Source of the DNA: Ureibacillus galli | GTDB taxonomy: Bacteria; Bacillota; Bacilli; Bacillales_A; Planococcaceae | Direction of reading: 5' to 3' | NCBI RefSeq assembly: GCF_014836845.1 | Contig: NZ_JACSQA010000019.1 | Location: forward strand, 1-64,000 | DNA length: 64,000 nt | Part shown: piece by piece, positions 53,099-62,303 of the stretch | Layout: each line of letters begins with the position of its first letter | How positions within the stretch are numbered: position 1 is the stretch's first letter | The notes under the pieces: model-generated | Seen by the model: the letters and a program-made list of their open reading frames with translations, nothing else | Told to the model about the DNA's origin: nothing | Databases searched by the model: none | Position numbers and translations under genes: made by a program

Positions 53099-54463
53099 AT
53101 GTTAACATTTTTAGCATTATCCATGATTATTGTATTCATAGTCCTATTATCAAAAAATAAATTATCTGTTTTTTCGGCGTTAACAATTGTTCCCTTCGTA
53201 TTCGGAGCTATCGCAGTTTTTGTAACAGGGGCATCCTTTGTAGATCTCTTCGAATGGATTAAAGGGGGAATTTTGTTTAGTGTAGACGAAGAAACTGGAA
53301 AGGTTTCTATGGGCGTTATTTCGCCTGCCATCGTCATCCTATTTGCAGTGTTATATTTCGGAATAATGCTTAACGTCGGATTGTTTGATCCTTTGTGCGA
53401 ATTTTTTATTAAAAGAGCAAAAGGAGATCCATTGAAAGTTACAATGGCAACCGTCTTAACTGCCACTGTAGTTACTTTAAACGGTGATACGACTACAACG
53501 ATTATTATTTGTGTTGCAGCTTTCCTTCATCTATACAAGCAAATGAAAATTAAGCTTATTTATTTAGCTGTTATTATCGTAACTCCTATCGGAATTTTTA
53601 ATCAGTTACCATGGGGAGGACCAACAATCGCCGCAGCAACAGCGATGAATGTAAGCATTAGCGAATTGTTTGCGGATTTATTACCAGGGATGCTAGTTGC
53701 TGAAGTATTTGCAATTTGTATGGCTTATTTTATCGGGTTGAAAGAACGAAAACGTTTAAATTTTGATCCTAAAACCGCTAAAGATATTTCTCCTGAGCAA
53801 ATGGAAACTATGTTAAATGCTATTCGCCTTAAAGATCCTGAATTAAAAAGACCAAAACTATTTGTTTTTAATTTAATATTAACACTTGCCATTTTAGTGA
53901 TGCTTGTTATGGATATTGCCCATGGTGGTGTTCTATTCGGTATTGGGGCTGCAGTCGCTTTAACGGTAAACTATAAATCTGCCAATCTTATTAATGAAAG
54001 ACTTGATGATTTAGCTGCAGATGCTTTAGCACCCGCTTTAGCAACTTTAGCTGCCGGAGTTTTTTCTGGCATTTTAACTGGTAGTGGTATGTCAACAGCT
54101 TTAGCAACTTCTATTACAGCTATCATTCCCGAATCATTAGGGGCAAATATGGCACCAATTTACGCTTTAATTGCAGCACCGGCTATTACCTTTCTACCTC
54201 AAGACGCTTTTTATTTTGGAATTGCTGGGGTTATGGCAGATGTAATGGGGCAATACGGAATATCTGCTAGTGAAGCAGCAGTCGCTTCTATGGTAGGTCA
54301 AGCATTTCGTTTAATTTCTCCTGTTATTCCAGCACTGTATATGTTAGTAGATTCTACAGAGACAAACTTCGTAGATTTCCAATTGAAGTATGTTATTTAT
54401 GCTTGGCCGATTATCCTTATATATCTAACTGTTTATACAATAACCGGAGCATTACCAATTTAG
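53099..54463 (+). CDS. CitMHS family citrate/dicarboxylate transporter
   Basis: 454 residues with about twelve hydrophobic segments. The CitMHS features are SPAIVILFAVLYFGIMLNVG, LTATVVTLNGDTTTTIIICV (conserved Asp/Thr site), NQLPWGGPTIAAATAMNV, and LTGSGMSTALATSI with PLPEAP-like FLPQDAFYFG. Family members carry metal-citrate or related acids with protons. GGGAGG lies before the ATG at 53099. Divergent from ttdAB, so it probably imports tartrate, citrate or fumarate for the dehydratase. Confidence 0.9.
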   Translation: MLTFLALSMIIVFIVLLSKNKLSVFSALTIVPFVFGAIAVFVTGASFVDLFEWIKGGILFSVDEETGKVSMGVISPAIVILFAVLYFGIMLNVGLFDPLCEFFIKRAKGDPLKVTMATVLTATVVTLNGDTTTTIIICVAAFLHLYKQMKIKLIYLAVIIVTPIGIFNQLPWGGPTIAAATAMNVSISELFADLLPGMLVAEVFAICMAYFIGLKERKRLNFDPKTAKDISPEQMETMLNAIRLKDPELKRPKLFVFNLILTLAILVMLVMDIAHGGVLFGIGAAVALTVNYKSANLINERLDDLAADALAPALATLAAGVFSGILTGSGMSTALATSITAIIPESLGANMAPIYALIAAPAITFLPQDAFYFGIAGVMADVMGQYGISASEAAVASMVGQAFRLISPVIPALYMLVDSTETNFVDFQLKYVIYAWPIILIYLTVYTITGALPI

Positions 54464-54496
54464 AAGTGAAATACTTAAATCCCACTTTCCCCTTTA

Positions 54497-54525
54497 CACC
54501 TTGCCAATTGTCGGCAAGGTTTTTC
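54497..54525 (+). terminator. Intrinsic terminator of the transporter gene
   Basis: ACCTTGCC and GGCAAGGT form an 8-bp stem with a seven-base loop, then TTTTTC on the plus strand. Confidence 0.85.
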
Positions 54526-54549
54526 ATATTTTATTTTTTGAACTAAAAT

Positions 54550-54581
54550 AAAAAAAGCATTAATCATTCTAGATCAATGCT
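54550..54581 (-). terminator. Intrinsic terminator of the GyrI-like gene (GCATTGATC family)
   Basis: GAGCATTGATC pairs with GATTAATGCTT around six bases, followed by a T-run on the minus strand. Confidence 0.8.
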
Positions 54582-54603
54582 CCAATAAACAAGCGTTTCC
54601 TAT

Positions 54604-55050
54604 TTAAACATAGATCGGCAAATAGACTTCTACTTCTTCTCCACCATTGGTTGTTGGATGATAGGTTTCAATAATATCAGATGTTAAATCTCTTTGATAT
54701 CCATGTTCATTTGCCCATTCCAGCAAATGTTGATGAAGGATATCAAGCTTTTGGATATCTCCCCTTGTCGATACATAGTCTTGTTCTCTTTCAATATATT
54801 CCATTCCAATAGGAACTTCTTTTACCGATTCATTCACGAGTAGCCCTACAAAATAATGCCCTTCCAAATGGTCAGCATCTCTTTTTGGTTCAAATATGCC
54901 TATCTCGATATTGGAAGTATTCTGTATTTCCTTTTTTCGAGTTAATAATTGCTGAGCAAGTTTTGGAACTTCTTTTCCATAATCATCGAAAAAGCCGAAT
55001 CCCTTCAAACCTACAGCTCTAAAAATCTTCCTTTCCTTATAACAGCCCAC
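54604..55050 (-). CDS. GyrI-like small-molecule binding domain protein
   Basis: 148 residues, a free-standing GyrI-like/AraC effector-binding domain. Strands RKIFRAVGLKGFGFFDDYGK, HYFVGLLVNESVKEVPIGME and the ending EEVEVYLPIYV match the family. No HTH is present. Such domains bind drugs or hydrophobic cations and can act as scavengers or hydrolases. GTG start behind AGGAGGG. Single gene with terminator. Confidence 0.85.
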   Translation of the reverse strand: MGCYKERKIFRAVGLKGFGFFDDYGKEVPKLAQQLLTRKKEIQNTSNIEIGIFEPKRDADHLEGHYFVGLLVNESVKEVPIGMEYIEREQDYVSTRGDIQKLDILHQHLLEWANEHGYQRDLTSDIIETYHPTTNGGEEVEVYLPIYV

Positions 55051-55125
55051 TCAAATCCCTCCTAGAAGTACTTTTTATACTAATTCTCTCTCACTGATCT
55101 AATCCCTTAATTTCCACCTACTAAT

Positions 55126-56769
55126 TCACCCTTCAATGTTTTCCCACGATATGTTGAAGGCGGCTTTCCAAAGTAACGCAAGACCAACTATAGCAATCAC
55201 CAAATACAAATAAATTCCGAAATGAATTAAAGTGCTAATATAATGCAGCCCTGCAAATACCGCCACAATGACCATCAATCCTAGCAAAATAGCTGTTTTA
55301 TTGTTTTGATTATAGTAATCAAATGACTCTGAAAATGGGATTGTTTTCGGTAACATCATAAAACAAAGTACAGCGTAAATACACGCATTGATAAAGACTA
55401 CGAGAAGATCAGGTAAAATTCTTACGCCAAATATCCAAATGAAAAGAACACTTAAAAATAAGTAAACAGGTAAATATAATTTAAAAAGAAATGCCTTTAT
55501 GACAGCGCTAAACATCGGCTTTAATTGTTGAATAGGGGCTGCTTTATAAATCCATGCCCCTTTATATTTTCCCGAGAACTTCAACAGTACGATAATTGTT
55601 GGGATAATAATTAAACTAAAATAAATGGAAAAATAAGAATTACCCTTTGATAACTGCTCAAAATCGTTATTTATCCCATTTATAAAGAAAAGAAATGGAA
55701 TGACAATAGAAAATCCTAAGGACGGGTAAACTTTCAATTTAAAATCCCGCTCATTTTTCATCATTAAACTGGCAAATCGGAAAAAGCTTCTTTCCTCTTT
55801 AGTTGGGCATAAGACTTTAAGGATGAACCGATTAATCATACTTTGTTTTCTTTCCTTCGCTTTCCCATGGTAAGTAAGCTTTTGAAGATTTTGTTCAAAA
55901 GTAGGATTTAATTTTATATAAACCCAGATCGAAATAAGTGGTATCAGCACACTTAAAACCGTAAGTAATATGAATAGCGGTTGAATGTTACCATTCATCA
56001 CTAATTCTGTATTTGCCCCGTACCACATTGGAAAGATAAATAGTTGCCACCATTTTGCTTGAAAAGTAATAGTAAAGTTGAACAAATCGAAGGAGCGAAT
56101 TAGTAATTGATAGCCAACCATAATACCAAGGGACAGTCCAATTTGAACATAGTTAATAATATCCTTTAATTTTTCACCATCAAAAAATTGTAATATAAAC
56201 ATATAAATAAATGCGGTCAATATAACAATCAACAAGTCAATGAATATGATATTGACGAATGAAAGGATAAAAAATAAAAAACCGTGACGAATGAATCCTA
56301 CTATTAAAGGAATTCCTGCAAGCGCTATTGTTAAAAAAGATAAGTAAATGAAAACATGCACCATTTTCGCAGTACTGATTGTCCTTCGATCTACTGGCTT
56401 CGGGTACAAAATGTTACGATCACGGATATCTAGTAATACGGAAGAAAAATCAGAGATTAATGATGTCATAATAAATATCGTAAATATCCCATAAAAGATA
56501 CTCATTTGAAAAAGATAATGATTGCCCAAAAGGATAAATGGAATTAAAAATAAGCCAAAAAATACGTAAATCCATAACGATTTAATATATTGGTTGGTCG
56601 TTTCCTTTACTTGTTTCCCCGAATTTTGAGAGAAAATCGTCGGTACACGTCTACCGTCCATTGTTAATTTGACTTGTAAAATTCTTCTCATCACTTTGTA
56701 ATCAACACCAAGATTACTAAAAACCTTTTCAAAACGATCCAATATTTTCAGTGTACGATAGTCCTGCAT
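55126..56769 (-). CDS. ABC-2 type transporter permease
   Basis: 547 residues. After a cytoplasmic N-terminus of about 60 residues (LQVKLTMDGRRVPTIFS) there are roughly twelve hydrophobic segments in two groups, typical of large ABC-2 exporters such as the EcsB- or YhgE-unrelated Bacillus type. It forms the membrane part with the ATPase encoded directly upstream. ATG at 56769 is preferred to a GTG two codons earlier because of AGGGGAG spacing. Exported substrate unknown. Confidence 0.85.
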   Translation of the reverse strand: MQDYRTLKILDRFEKVFSNLGVDYKVMRRILQVKLTMDGRRVPTIFSQNSGKQVKETTNQYIKSLWIYVFFGLFLIPFILLGNHYLFQMSIFYGIFTIFIMTSLISDFSSVLLDIRDRNILYPKPVDRRTISTAKMVHVFIYLSFLTIALAGIPLIVGFIRHGFLFFILSFVNIIFIDLLIVILTAFIYMFILQFFDGEKLKDIINYVQIGLSLGIMVGYQLLIRSFDLFNFTITFQAKWWQLFIFPMWYGANTELVMNGNIQPLFILLTVLSVLIPLISIWVYIKLNPTFEQNLQKLTYHGKAKERKQSMINRFILKVLCPTKEERSFFRFASLMMKNERDFKLKVYPSLGFSIVIPFLFFINGINNDFEQLSKGNSYFSIYFSLIIIPTIIVLLKFSGKYKGAWIYKAAPIQQLKPMFSAVIKAFLFKLYLPVYLFLSVLFIWIFGVRILPDLLVVFINACIYAVLCFMMLPKTIPFSESFDYYNQNNKTAILLGLMVIVAVFAGLHYISTLIHFGIYLYLVIAIVGLALLWKAAFNISWENIEG

Positions 56770-56771
56770 TT

Positions 56772-57551
56772 TCACATCTCCCCTACTACCGAAACGAATC
56801 TTGTCCCAAGTTCTTTATGCTCATTAAATCCTGTTAGTTCGTTGAAAATTTGTTCAAGGGAGCCTTCTGTATTTTGTTCCTTTAATTCGTCAAACGTACC
56901 GTCTGCTACTACTTTGCCGTCCATCAGGAGAATGATCCGACTACTGATTTTTTCAACCACATCCATAATGTGGGAAGAATAAAAAATTGTCTTTCCCTGT
57001 GCAGCTAGTTGGGTCATAATCTCTTTAAAAATCATTACACTATTTGCATCCAAGCCGTTAATCGGTTCATCAAAAAATATTAGTTCAGGATTATGTAATA
57101 AGCTGGAAATGATTAAAAGTTTTTGGCGCATTCCTTTTGAATAAGATGCGATACGAGAATGGTAAACTTCGCCAATACCAAATAACTCCATTAAACTTTT
57201 TGCTTTATAGTCGGCCAAATCAAAATCAAGACCATACATTTCGCCTATAAAAGTTAAATATTCATGTCCTGTTAAATTGTCATATACTTCCGCGATTTCG
57301 GGTACATATCCAATTTTCCTTTTATATGTTATATCCCCGTTCGAAATATCATGGCCGAAGATTTTCACTTCACCTCTATAGTCACTTTCGATACCAAGCA
57401 TAATTTTAATTGTCGTACTTTTCCCAGCTCCATTTGCACCAATATAACCGATAATTTCTCCTCTTTTTACTTCAAGAGAAACTCCTTTTAAAACTTCTTT
57501 ACGCCCATAACTTTTTTGTAAGTCATGAATCGATAAAATAATTTCTTCCAT
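56772..57551 (-). CDS. ABC transporter ATP-binding protein
   Basis: 259 residues. Walker A GANGAGKST (residues about 39-47), Q-loop region YVPEIAEVYDNLTGHEY, degenerate signature YSKGMRQK, Walker B LIFFDEP, and H-loop SSHIMD. The YSKGMRQK form is common in ABC-2 exporters for drugs, lantibiotics or membrane maintenance (EcsA-like). The permease starts two bases after the stop. ATG start behind AGGTGAAA-like sequence. Confidence 0.93.
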   Translation of the reverse strand: MEEIILSIHDLQKSYGRKEVLKGVSLEVKRGEIIGYIGANGAGKSTTIKIMLGIESDYRGEVKIFGHDISNGDITYKRKIGYVPEIAEVYDNLTGHEYLTFIGEMYGLDFDLADYKAKSLMELFGIGEVYHSRIASYSKGMRQKLLIISSLLHNPELIFFDEPINGLDANSVMIFKEIMTQLAAQGKTIFYSSHIMDVVEKISSRIILLMDGKVVADGTFDELKEQNTEGSLEQIFNELTGFNEHKELGTRFVSVVGEM

Positions 57552-57645
57552 TATTTCACCTATTTCCTAATTATTTCCTATTCTATAGTGTATCATTTTT
57601 ACCAAACATTGATTGAAAATAAGGAAAAAATTAATATTTGAGCCC

Positions 57646-57972
57646 TTACATCTCAAAGAACTTATGTCTCTCCACTTTACAAACTCTAAGTGAAAAATTT
57701 TTGTACCATTCTGCTTTTCCTCTGTCCTGTGCTACTTGATGGGCTGCATGTTCTTTCCAATTTTTGATGGACTCTAAAGATTCCCAATAGGAAACCGTAA
57801 TTCCTAACTCTTCATCCCGCGCACTCTCAATACCTAAAAATCCTTGTTGTTTTGCAGCTAACTCCACCATCTTGTCAGCCATCTTTCCATAACCTCTGTC
57901 ACCATCTGTTCGCTGCGAGGCAAAAATTACTGCATAATACGGTGGCTCGGGTGTTTTGGCAATTCCACTCAT
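57646..57972 (-). CDS. Antibiotic biosynthesis monooxygenase (ABM) domain protein
   Basis: 108-residue ferredoxin-like ABM protein: YYAVIFASQRTDGDRGYGKM, GFLGIESARDEELGITVSYW and ESLESIKNWKEHAAHQVAQ are the family pattern. ABM proteins act as small monooxygenases or, in Firmicutes, heme-degrading or stress proteins. Substrate unknown. GGGGGAGAAAA before the ATG. Confidence 0.88.
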   Translation of the reverse strand: MSGIAKTPEPPYYAVIFASQRTDGDRGYGKMADKMVELAAKQQGFLGIESARDEELGITVSYWESLESIKNWKEHAAHQVAQDRGKAEWYKNFSLRVCKVERHKFFEM

Positions 57973-58047
57973 TTTTTTCTCCCCCTAATGATTCACTTCT
58001 AAGTCCTATACTTTATGTAATACACTTACATCTATATAACTTTCTAC

Positions 58048-58080
58048 AAAAAAGGCATTAACCCCTTTGGATTAACGCCC
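58048..58080 (-). terminator. Intrinsic terminator of the 58089 gene (GCGTTAATCC family)
   Basis: GGGCGTTAATCC pairs with GGGGTTAATGCC (G-T pairs) around a three-base loop, followed by six T on the minus strand. Confidence 0.8.
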
Positions 58081-58088
58081 TATTTCCT

Positions 58089-58523
58089 TTAATTTACTCG
58101 ATCAATTAATTCTTCTATCGTAATACCACTTACGAGTTCGTATTCATAGCCGTTAACATTGATCATGCCATCTTTATCTATTAAAATATGAATAGATTTC
58201 ATCGGATTTTCTTCACTCTTAAAGTTCACGCCATAAGTTTGACTAGTCAGATCCAATTCTTTAAAAACCGTTCGCTTCACTTCCCACTCACTGAAAGCAC
58301 TTTGGATTTCTTGAAACAGTTCATCCCCTTCATTGGTAATGACTTCGCTCACCGTAGACGTATCACTCTCTCCCCAAATGACAATGCTATCTACCATTTC
58401 CACAAACTCATCTGGGTTTGAAATAAATGTATCAACGAAATTTTTTGTTCGATATTCTGAAAAACCTAAGACTAAAAGGACGCATAAACTAACGCCTACT
58501 AGTGTTAATATTACCTTTTTCAT
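58089..58523 (-). CDS. Hypothetical membrane-anchored protein
   Basis: 144 residues. N-terminal hydrophobic segment KKVILTLVGVSLCVLLVLGF, then an extracytoplasmic domain with FVDTFISNPDEFVEMVDSIV, a helix ELFQEIQSAFSEWEVKRTVF and a C-terminal beta part ending IEELIDRVN. No recognised family; the size and layout recall small Bacillus YxeC-like anchored proteins, with no evidence for function. The ATG at 58523 follows AAGGGGGAGTGG. Own terminator. Confidence 0.65.
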   Translation of the reverse strand: MKKVILTLVGVSLCVLLVLGFSEYRTKNFVDTFISNPDEFVEMVDSIVIWGESDTSTVSEVITNEGDELFQEIQSAFSEWEVKRTVFKELDLTSQTYGVNFKSEENPMKSIHILIDKDGMINVNGYEYELVSGITIEELIDRVN

Positions 58524-58618
58524 TCCCACTCCCCCTTTAGTAGAAATCGGAAATCGATTTATAATTTATATACGGATGAATACACATAATGTTTCAAATT
58601 ATCTATCAATTTTAAAAC

Positions 58619-58654
58619 ATAAAAAATCCCTACTTTATTGAAAAAGTAGAGATT
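58619..58654 (-). terminator. Intrinsic terminator of cwlJ
   Basis: AATCTCTACTTT pairs with AAAGTAGGGATT (one G-T) around a short loop and is followed by TTTTTT on the minus strand, 27 bp after cwlJ. Confidence 0.85.
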
Positions 58655-58680
58655 CTTCTGTTAATACAAAACAATGATAC

Positions 58681-59121
58681 TTAACGCATATAAACACTAT
58701 CACACGTTCCAGCTGCTGGTTCATAATAGCAATGATTTTTGAATTGGCCAGCAAAAGGTTGATCGTACCATGTTGGAGGACATGGAGCATATGGATTAAA
58801 ATACCAAAGGGCGTACTTCCCAGGATGATCTCGCCAATAATCCAAAACCTGTCTTGCTAATCTTTGTTCATTTGGCCTTGCTCTTTCATAAAACAAATTC
58901 CCTTTCTGAACCGCTTCGAATGAATAGTTTCCTCCTTGTACATGGAAAATAACATCTTCAATGGATCTTAAATCACGAAAGTCTAAGCAATTCGCAACAA
59001 GACGATTCACAATAACATTTCCAACATACAACATTCCTTGGTTTCCTTCACCCTCGGCTTCTGCCCTCATCATCCTTGCGACTAAATCGACATCCGCATC
59101 TCGATACTTTACTCTTGGCAT
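58681..59121 (-). CDS. cwlJ: Spore cortex-lytic enzyme CwlJ-like (SleB-type hydrolase)
   Basis: 146 residues, CwlJ length. DVDLVARMMRAEAEGEGNQG with the conserved Glu of the SleB hydrolase fold, GNVIVNRLVANCLDFRDLRS, WYFNPYAPCPPTWYDQPFAG and KNHCYYEPAAGTC are all CwlJ features. CwlJ degrades cortex peptidoglycan containing muramic delta-lactam during germination and is set off by Ca-dipicolinate. No signal peptide, as in CwlJ (it is mother-cell made and put on the spore). GerQ, its usual partner, is not next to it. Confidence 0.92.
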   Translation of the reverse strand: MPRVKYRDADVDLVARMMRAEAEGEGNQGMLYVGNVIVNRLVANCLDFRDLRSIEDVIFHVQGGNYSFEAVQKGNLFYERARPNEQRLARQVLDYWRDHPGKYALWYFNPYAPCPPTWYDQPFAGQFKNHCYYEPAAGTCDSVYMR

Positions 59122-59318
59122 TTTTTCACCCCAAATATATGGTATGAAGAAAATTGTCCAATCATGTCATAATTTACAAAGTTATCAAGTCTTTTCTGCC
59201 CATAAAGGAGAATCATCCTTTAGCAACTCAAATTCTAAAGTTTTTTAATGACGATTCGAGAAGGATAAATAATTGAGGAGTAGAATTATACTTTTATGAA
59301 TGAAAGGAGTGTAATTTA

Positions 59319-59768
59319 ATGAATAGTATTTTTGAACGCATACATATGGAAGAAATATTAGAACGAATCGAAAAGTTAAGTGTAAATGCTCAACCGAAAT
59401 GGGGGAACATGAATGTAGCCCAAATGCTCGCCCATTGCTCTTTATTTCAAGATATCCCAATGGGTGATTCCTTTCCCCCAAGAGGCTGGTTAGGAATTTT
59501 TGTTGGAAAATTTGCTAGACCCGTCTTTTATAACGACAAACCATTGGCAAGGAATATGTCTACTATCCCAACTATTTTAATAACGGATAAAAAAGATTTT
59601 GAATTGGAAAAAGAAAACTTAAAACAAAAAATTATGTCATTCCAACAGGCAGGTCCTGAAAATTGTTCTAGTCATCCCCACCCTTTTTTCGGAAAACTTA
59701 CTCCTGAACAGTGGGGCAAAGGAACTTACAAGCACCTTGACCATCATTTAAAACAGTTTGGCGTTTAG
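59319..59768 (+). CDS. DUF1569 (DinB-like) family protein
   Basis: 149 residues: EEILERIEKLSVNAQPKWGN, MNVAQMLAHCSLFQDIPMGD (with the metal-type His), and HPHPFFGKLTPEQWGKGTYK followed by HLDHHLKQFGV. This is the DUF1569 member of the DinB/YfiT four-helix bundle superfamily, which often bind metal and act in thiol-dependent reactions. Function unknown. GAAAGGAGTG before the ATG. Confidence 0.88.
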   Translation: MNSIFERIHMEEILERIEKLSVNAQPKWGNMNVAQMLAHCSLFQDIPMGDSFPPRGWLGIFVGKFARPVFYNDKPLARNMSTIPTILITDKKDFELEKENLKQKIMSFQQAGPENCSSHPHPFFGKLTPEQWGKGTYKHLDHHLKQFGV

Positions 59769-59786
59769 TTGAACTGATTGCTAGAC

Positions 59787-60824
59787 TTATTCTTCATTTC
59801 TTTCTGATTTGAAGTGATGATATACTTCACCAATTAAACCTTCCAATTGATGAACGCCTAAATCGGTGTTCGTCATAATCACTAACCCAGAGCCTAGGTA
59901 AGGATACGCGACCATCATACATTGAAAGCCTACTCCCCAACCGAAGGAGGATATCTCCAATTCTTTATTTGATCCTTCCAAAAACACACCTAAACCAGTC
60001 CACGCTATTCCCCTTTGGGGATTAATCATTTCTTTAGCAATACTTGAAGAAATACCAATTGCACTTTCCCCCTTTAAAGCATTCATTAGTTCAACGATTA
60101 ATTTCGCTAAATCTAATGAGGTTGTCCATAAACCAGAGGCTGCTGGATAAGGATAGATTGGATATTTACCTTCCACCACTTCTCCGTTCTTATGGCCACA
60201 TGAACAATTTCCTTTGTCGGTATGAAGGGATGTAGAGAAAGTACTATTTTCCATGTTTAATGGCTTCCATATGAACTCTTCCATTACTTGTTGAAATGAT
60301 TTTCCCGTTACATCTTCGATTAATTGTTGGATGACACAATAACCTGCATCTGAATAGTGGAAACCACTCTCTGGTTCATACGTCACTTTAATTGGTTTTG
60401 GACAATAAGGGGTTTTGCCTTCTAATAGTTCAACCATTGAAGGGATTTTGACACTCGGTTTCAGCTCAGTAAAACTATTTTCGGGGTCTGTTATTCCAGA
60501 TTGATGGCTTAGTAAGTTTCGCAAGGTCACCTTTTTAACCTTTGTAAATTCATTCGTAGGCACTTTCCACGATACAAGTTTTTCGTTCACATCCTCATCT
60601 AAATGAAAAACGCCTTCCTCCGTTAACTTCAACACTAACATGGCAGTTAAAAATTTACTGATTGAACAAGCACTAAAAATAGAGTCACTTTTTACGTTAT
60701 CATTGGTTCCTGCTTCTAGCAAACCGAAGTTTTCCACGGTACGAATTTGACCATTATAAATTAAAGCATAACTAATACCCGATACATGATAATGTTCCAT
60801 CCGTTCTTTCACGTTTAGTTGCAT
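59787..60824 (-). CDS. Serine hydrolase, class C beta-lactamase/esterase family
   Basis: 345 residues. The catalytic SxxK is CSISKFLTAML (Ser-Ile-Ser-Lys) after FSACSISKF near residue 55, the YxN-like motif is YSDAGY, and a HxG-type segment follows. No signal peptide, so it may be intracellular. Family members include esterases, D-peptidases and beta-lactamase-like proteins; the activity is not predictable. GATTAACGG-free start; GGGGGATT before ATG. It faces the DUF1569 gene convergently. Confidence 0.85.
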   Translation of the reverse strand: MQLNVKERMEHYHVSGISYALIYNGQIRTVENFGLLEAGTNDNVKSDSIFSACSISKFLTAMLVLKLTEEGVFHLDEDVNEKLVSWKVPTNEFTKVKKVTLRNLLSHQSGITDPENSFTELKPSVKIPSMVELLEGKTPYCPKPIKVTYEPESGFHYSDAGYCVIQQLIEDVTGKSFQQVMEEFIWKPLNMENSTFSTSLHTDKGNCSCGHKNGEVVEGKYPIYPYPAASGLWTTSLDLAKLIVELMNALKGESAIGISSSIAKEMINPQRGIAWTGLGVFLEGSNKELEISSFGWGVGFQCMMVAYPYLGSGLVIMTNTDLGVHQLEGLIGEVYHHFKSERNEE

Positions 60825-61023
60825 TATCCAATCCCCCTTTGCAATTTAACATCATTTTACCACAAATAGGAACATACGTTCTATATAATTAGAGAAAAAT
60901 TATATTCTTTTTCAAATCACCGACCGATTAATTAACACTGTGTCAAGTCCTTTTTCTTCCATTGATAACTTTTTAAAGAAAGCGCATTCAATTCATCATT
61001 TAAAAAAATATCAGATTGAAGGT

Positions 61024-61054
61024 TTGACTCTCCCCTTAAGGGAGAGATTAAAAT
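61024..61054 (+). promoter_or_regulatory. MerR-type promoter with 19-bp spacer and palindrome
   Basis: TTGACT (61024-61029), 19 bases, TAAAAT (61049-61054). The spacer contains CTCTCCC-CTTAA-GGGAGAG (61028-61046), like BmrR/BltR operators in the same position. The over-long spacer is the hallmark of promoters that MerR proteins untwist when they bind an effector. Confidence 0.88.
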
Positions 61055-61094
61055 AACATTTTGTAGTGTAAAATCATTAAAGGAGAGGATACAC

Positions 61095-62270
61095 GTGTTA
61101 AAACAAAATATGACTCTATCGATATTACTTCTTAATTTATTCATCGCCTTTTTAGGTATAGGACTCGTTATTCCTGTTACTCCTACTATTATGAATGAGT
61201 TAAATTTATCCGGCTCAATTGTTGGTTACATGGTTTCAGCTTTTGCTGTAGCACAATTGGTCGTTTCACCTATTGCCGGCATTTGGGTCGACAAATTTGG
61301 TCGAAAAAGAATCGTTGTCATCGGTTTATTTATCTTTGGTATTTCAGAACTATTATTCGGAATCGGAAATAATTTAGCGGTTCTTTTCCTTTCCCGTATA
61401 CTCGGTGGTGTCAGTGCTGCCTTTATAATGCCAGCTGTTACTGCATTTATTGCTGATACAACTTCTGTTGAAACAAGACCAAAAGCACTCGGTTACATGT
61501 CAGCAGCCATTTCCACTGGGTTTATTATCGGCCCTGGTATCGGCGGATTTTTAGCAGAAATCGGCACTCGAATTCCCTTTTTCTTTGCGGCTGCATTAGG
61601 AATAATAGCAGCGGTTTTATCAATCATTACGCTGAAAGAGCCAGAACGAAATAATGAGTATGGAGACGTTTCAAAAGAAAAGGTTGGATGGAAACGTATC
61701 TTTTTACCAGCTTACTTGATCTCCTTTATTATCATTTTAATTTCGGCACTCGGCTTATCATCTTTTGAATCTTTATTTGCCCTATTTGTCGATCATAAGT
61801 TTAGCTTTACTCCTAAGGATATTGCAATCGCCATTACAGGTGGCGCAATTGTAGGAGCCATTGTTCAAATTGCTTTATTCGATCGATTAACAAAATGGCT
61901 TGGCGAAATTCGATTAATTCGTTATAGTTTAATCTTTTCAGCAGCAATCGTTTTACTATTAACGTTCGTTCATAATTACTTTATTATTTTATTGACGACA
62001 ATACTTGTTTTTATAGGTTTTGATTTAATGCGACCTGCAGTTACTACGTATCTTTCAAAGATTGCTGGTGATGAACAAGGATTTGTCGGTGGTATGAACT
62101 CTATGTTTACGAGTATTGGAAATGTGATTGGTCCTGTAATCGGTGGTATACTATTTGATGTGGATTTAAATTATCCATTCTACTTCGCAACAATTACGTT
62201 AGCTATCGGTATCGGATTGACACTTACTTGGAAACAGTATTCCATACCTAAAACTGTTGCGACGAAATAA
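61095..62270 (+). CDS. MFS multidrug efflux transporter, Bmr/NorA-like
   Basis: 391 residues with twelve spans. Motif A GIWVDKFGRKRIVV between spans two and three, and the efflux motif C-like GFIIGPGIGGFLAE in span five, mark the DHA1 drug-proton antiporters. The opening FIAFLGIGLVIPVTPTIMNEL and the sequence as a whole resemble B. subtilis Bmr/Blt and NorA. GTG start after GGAGAGG. A MerR regulator follows 33 bp downstream, as bmrR follows bmr. Confidence 0.93.
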   Translation: MLKQNMTLSILLLNLFIAFLGIGLVIPVTPTIMNELNLSGSIVGYMVSAFAVAQLVVSPIAGIWVDKFGRKRIVVIGLFIFGISELLFGIGNNLAVLFLSRILGGVSAAFIMPAVTAFIADTTSVETRPKALGYMSAAISTGFIIGPGIGGFLAEIGTRIPFFFAAALGIIAAVLSIITLKEPERNNEYGDVSKEKVGWKRIFLPAYLISFIIILISALGLSSFESLFALFVDHKFSFTPKDIAIAITGGAIVGAIVQIALFDRLTKWLGEIRLIRYSLIFSAAIVLLLTFVHNYFIILLTTILVFIGFDLMRPAVTTYLSKIAGDEQGFVGGMNSMFTSIGNVIGPVIGGILFDVDLNYPFYFATITLAIGIGLTLTWKQYSIPKTVATK

Positions 62271-62303
62271 AATGAATTCGAAAACAACTTGGGGTGGATT
62301 TTT

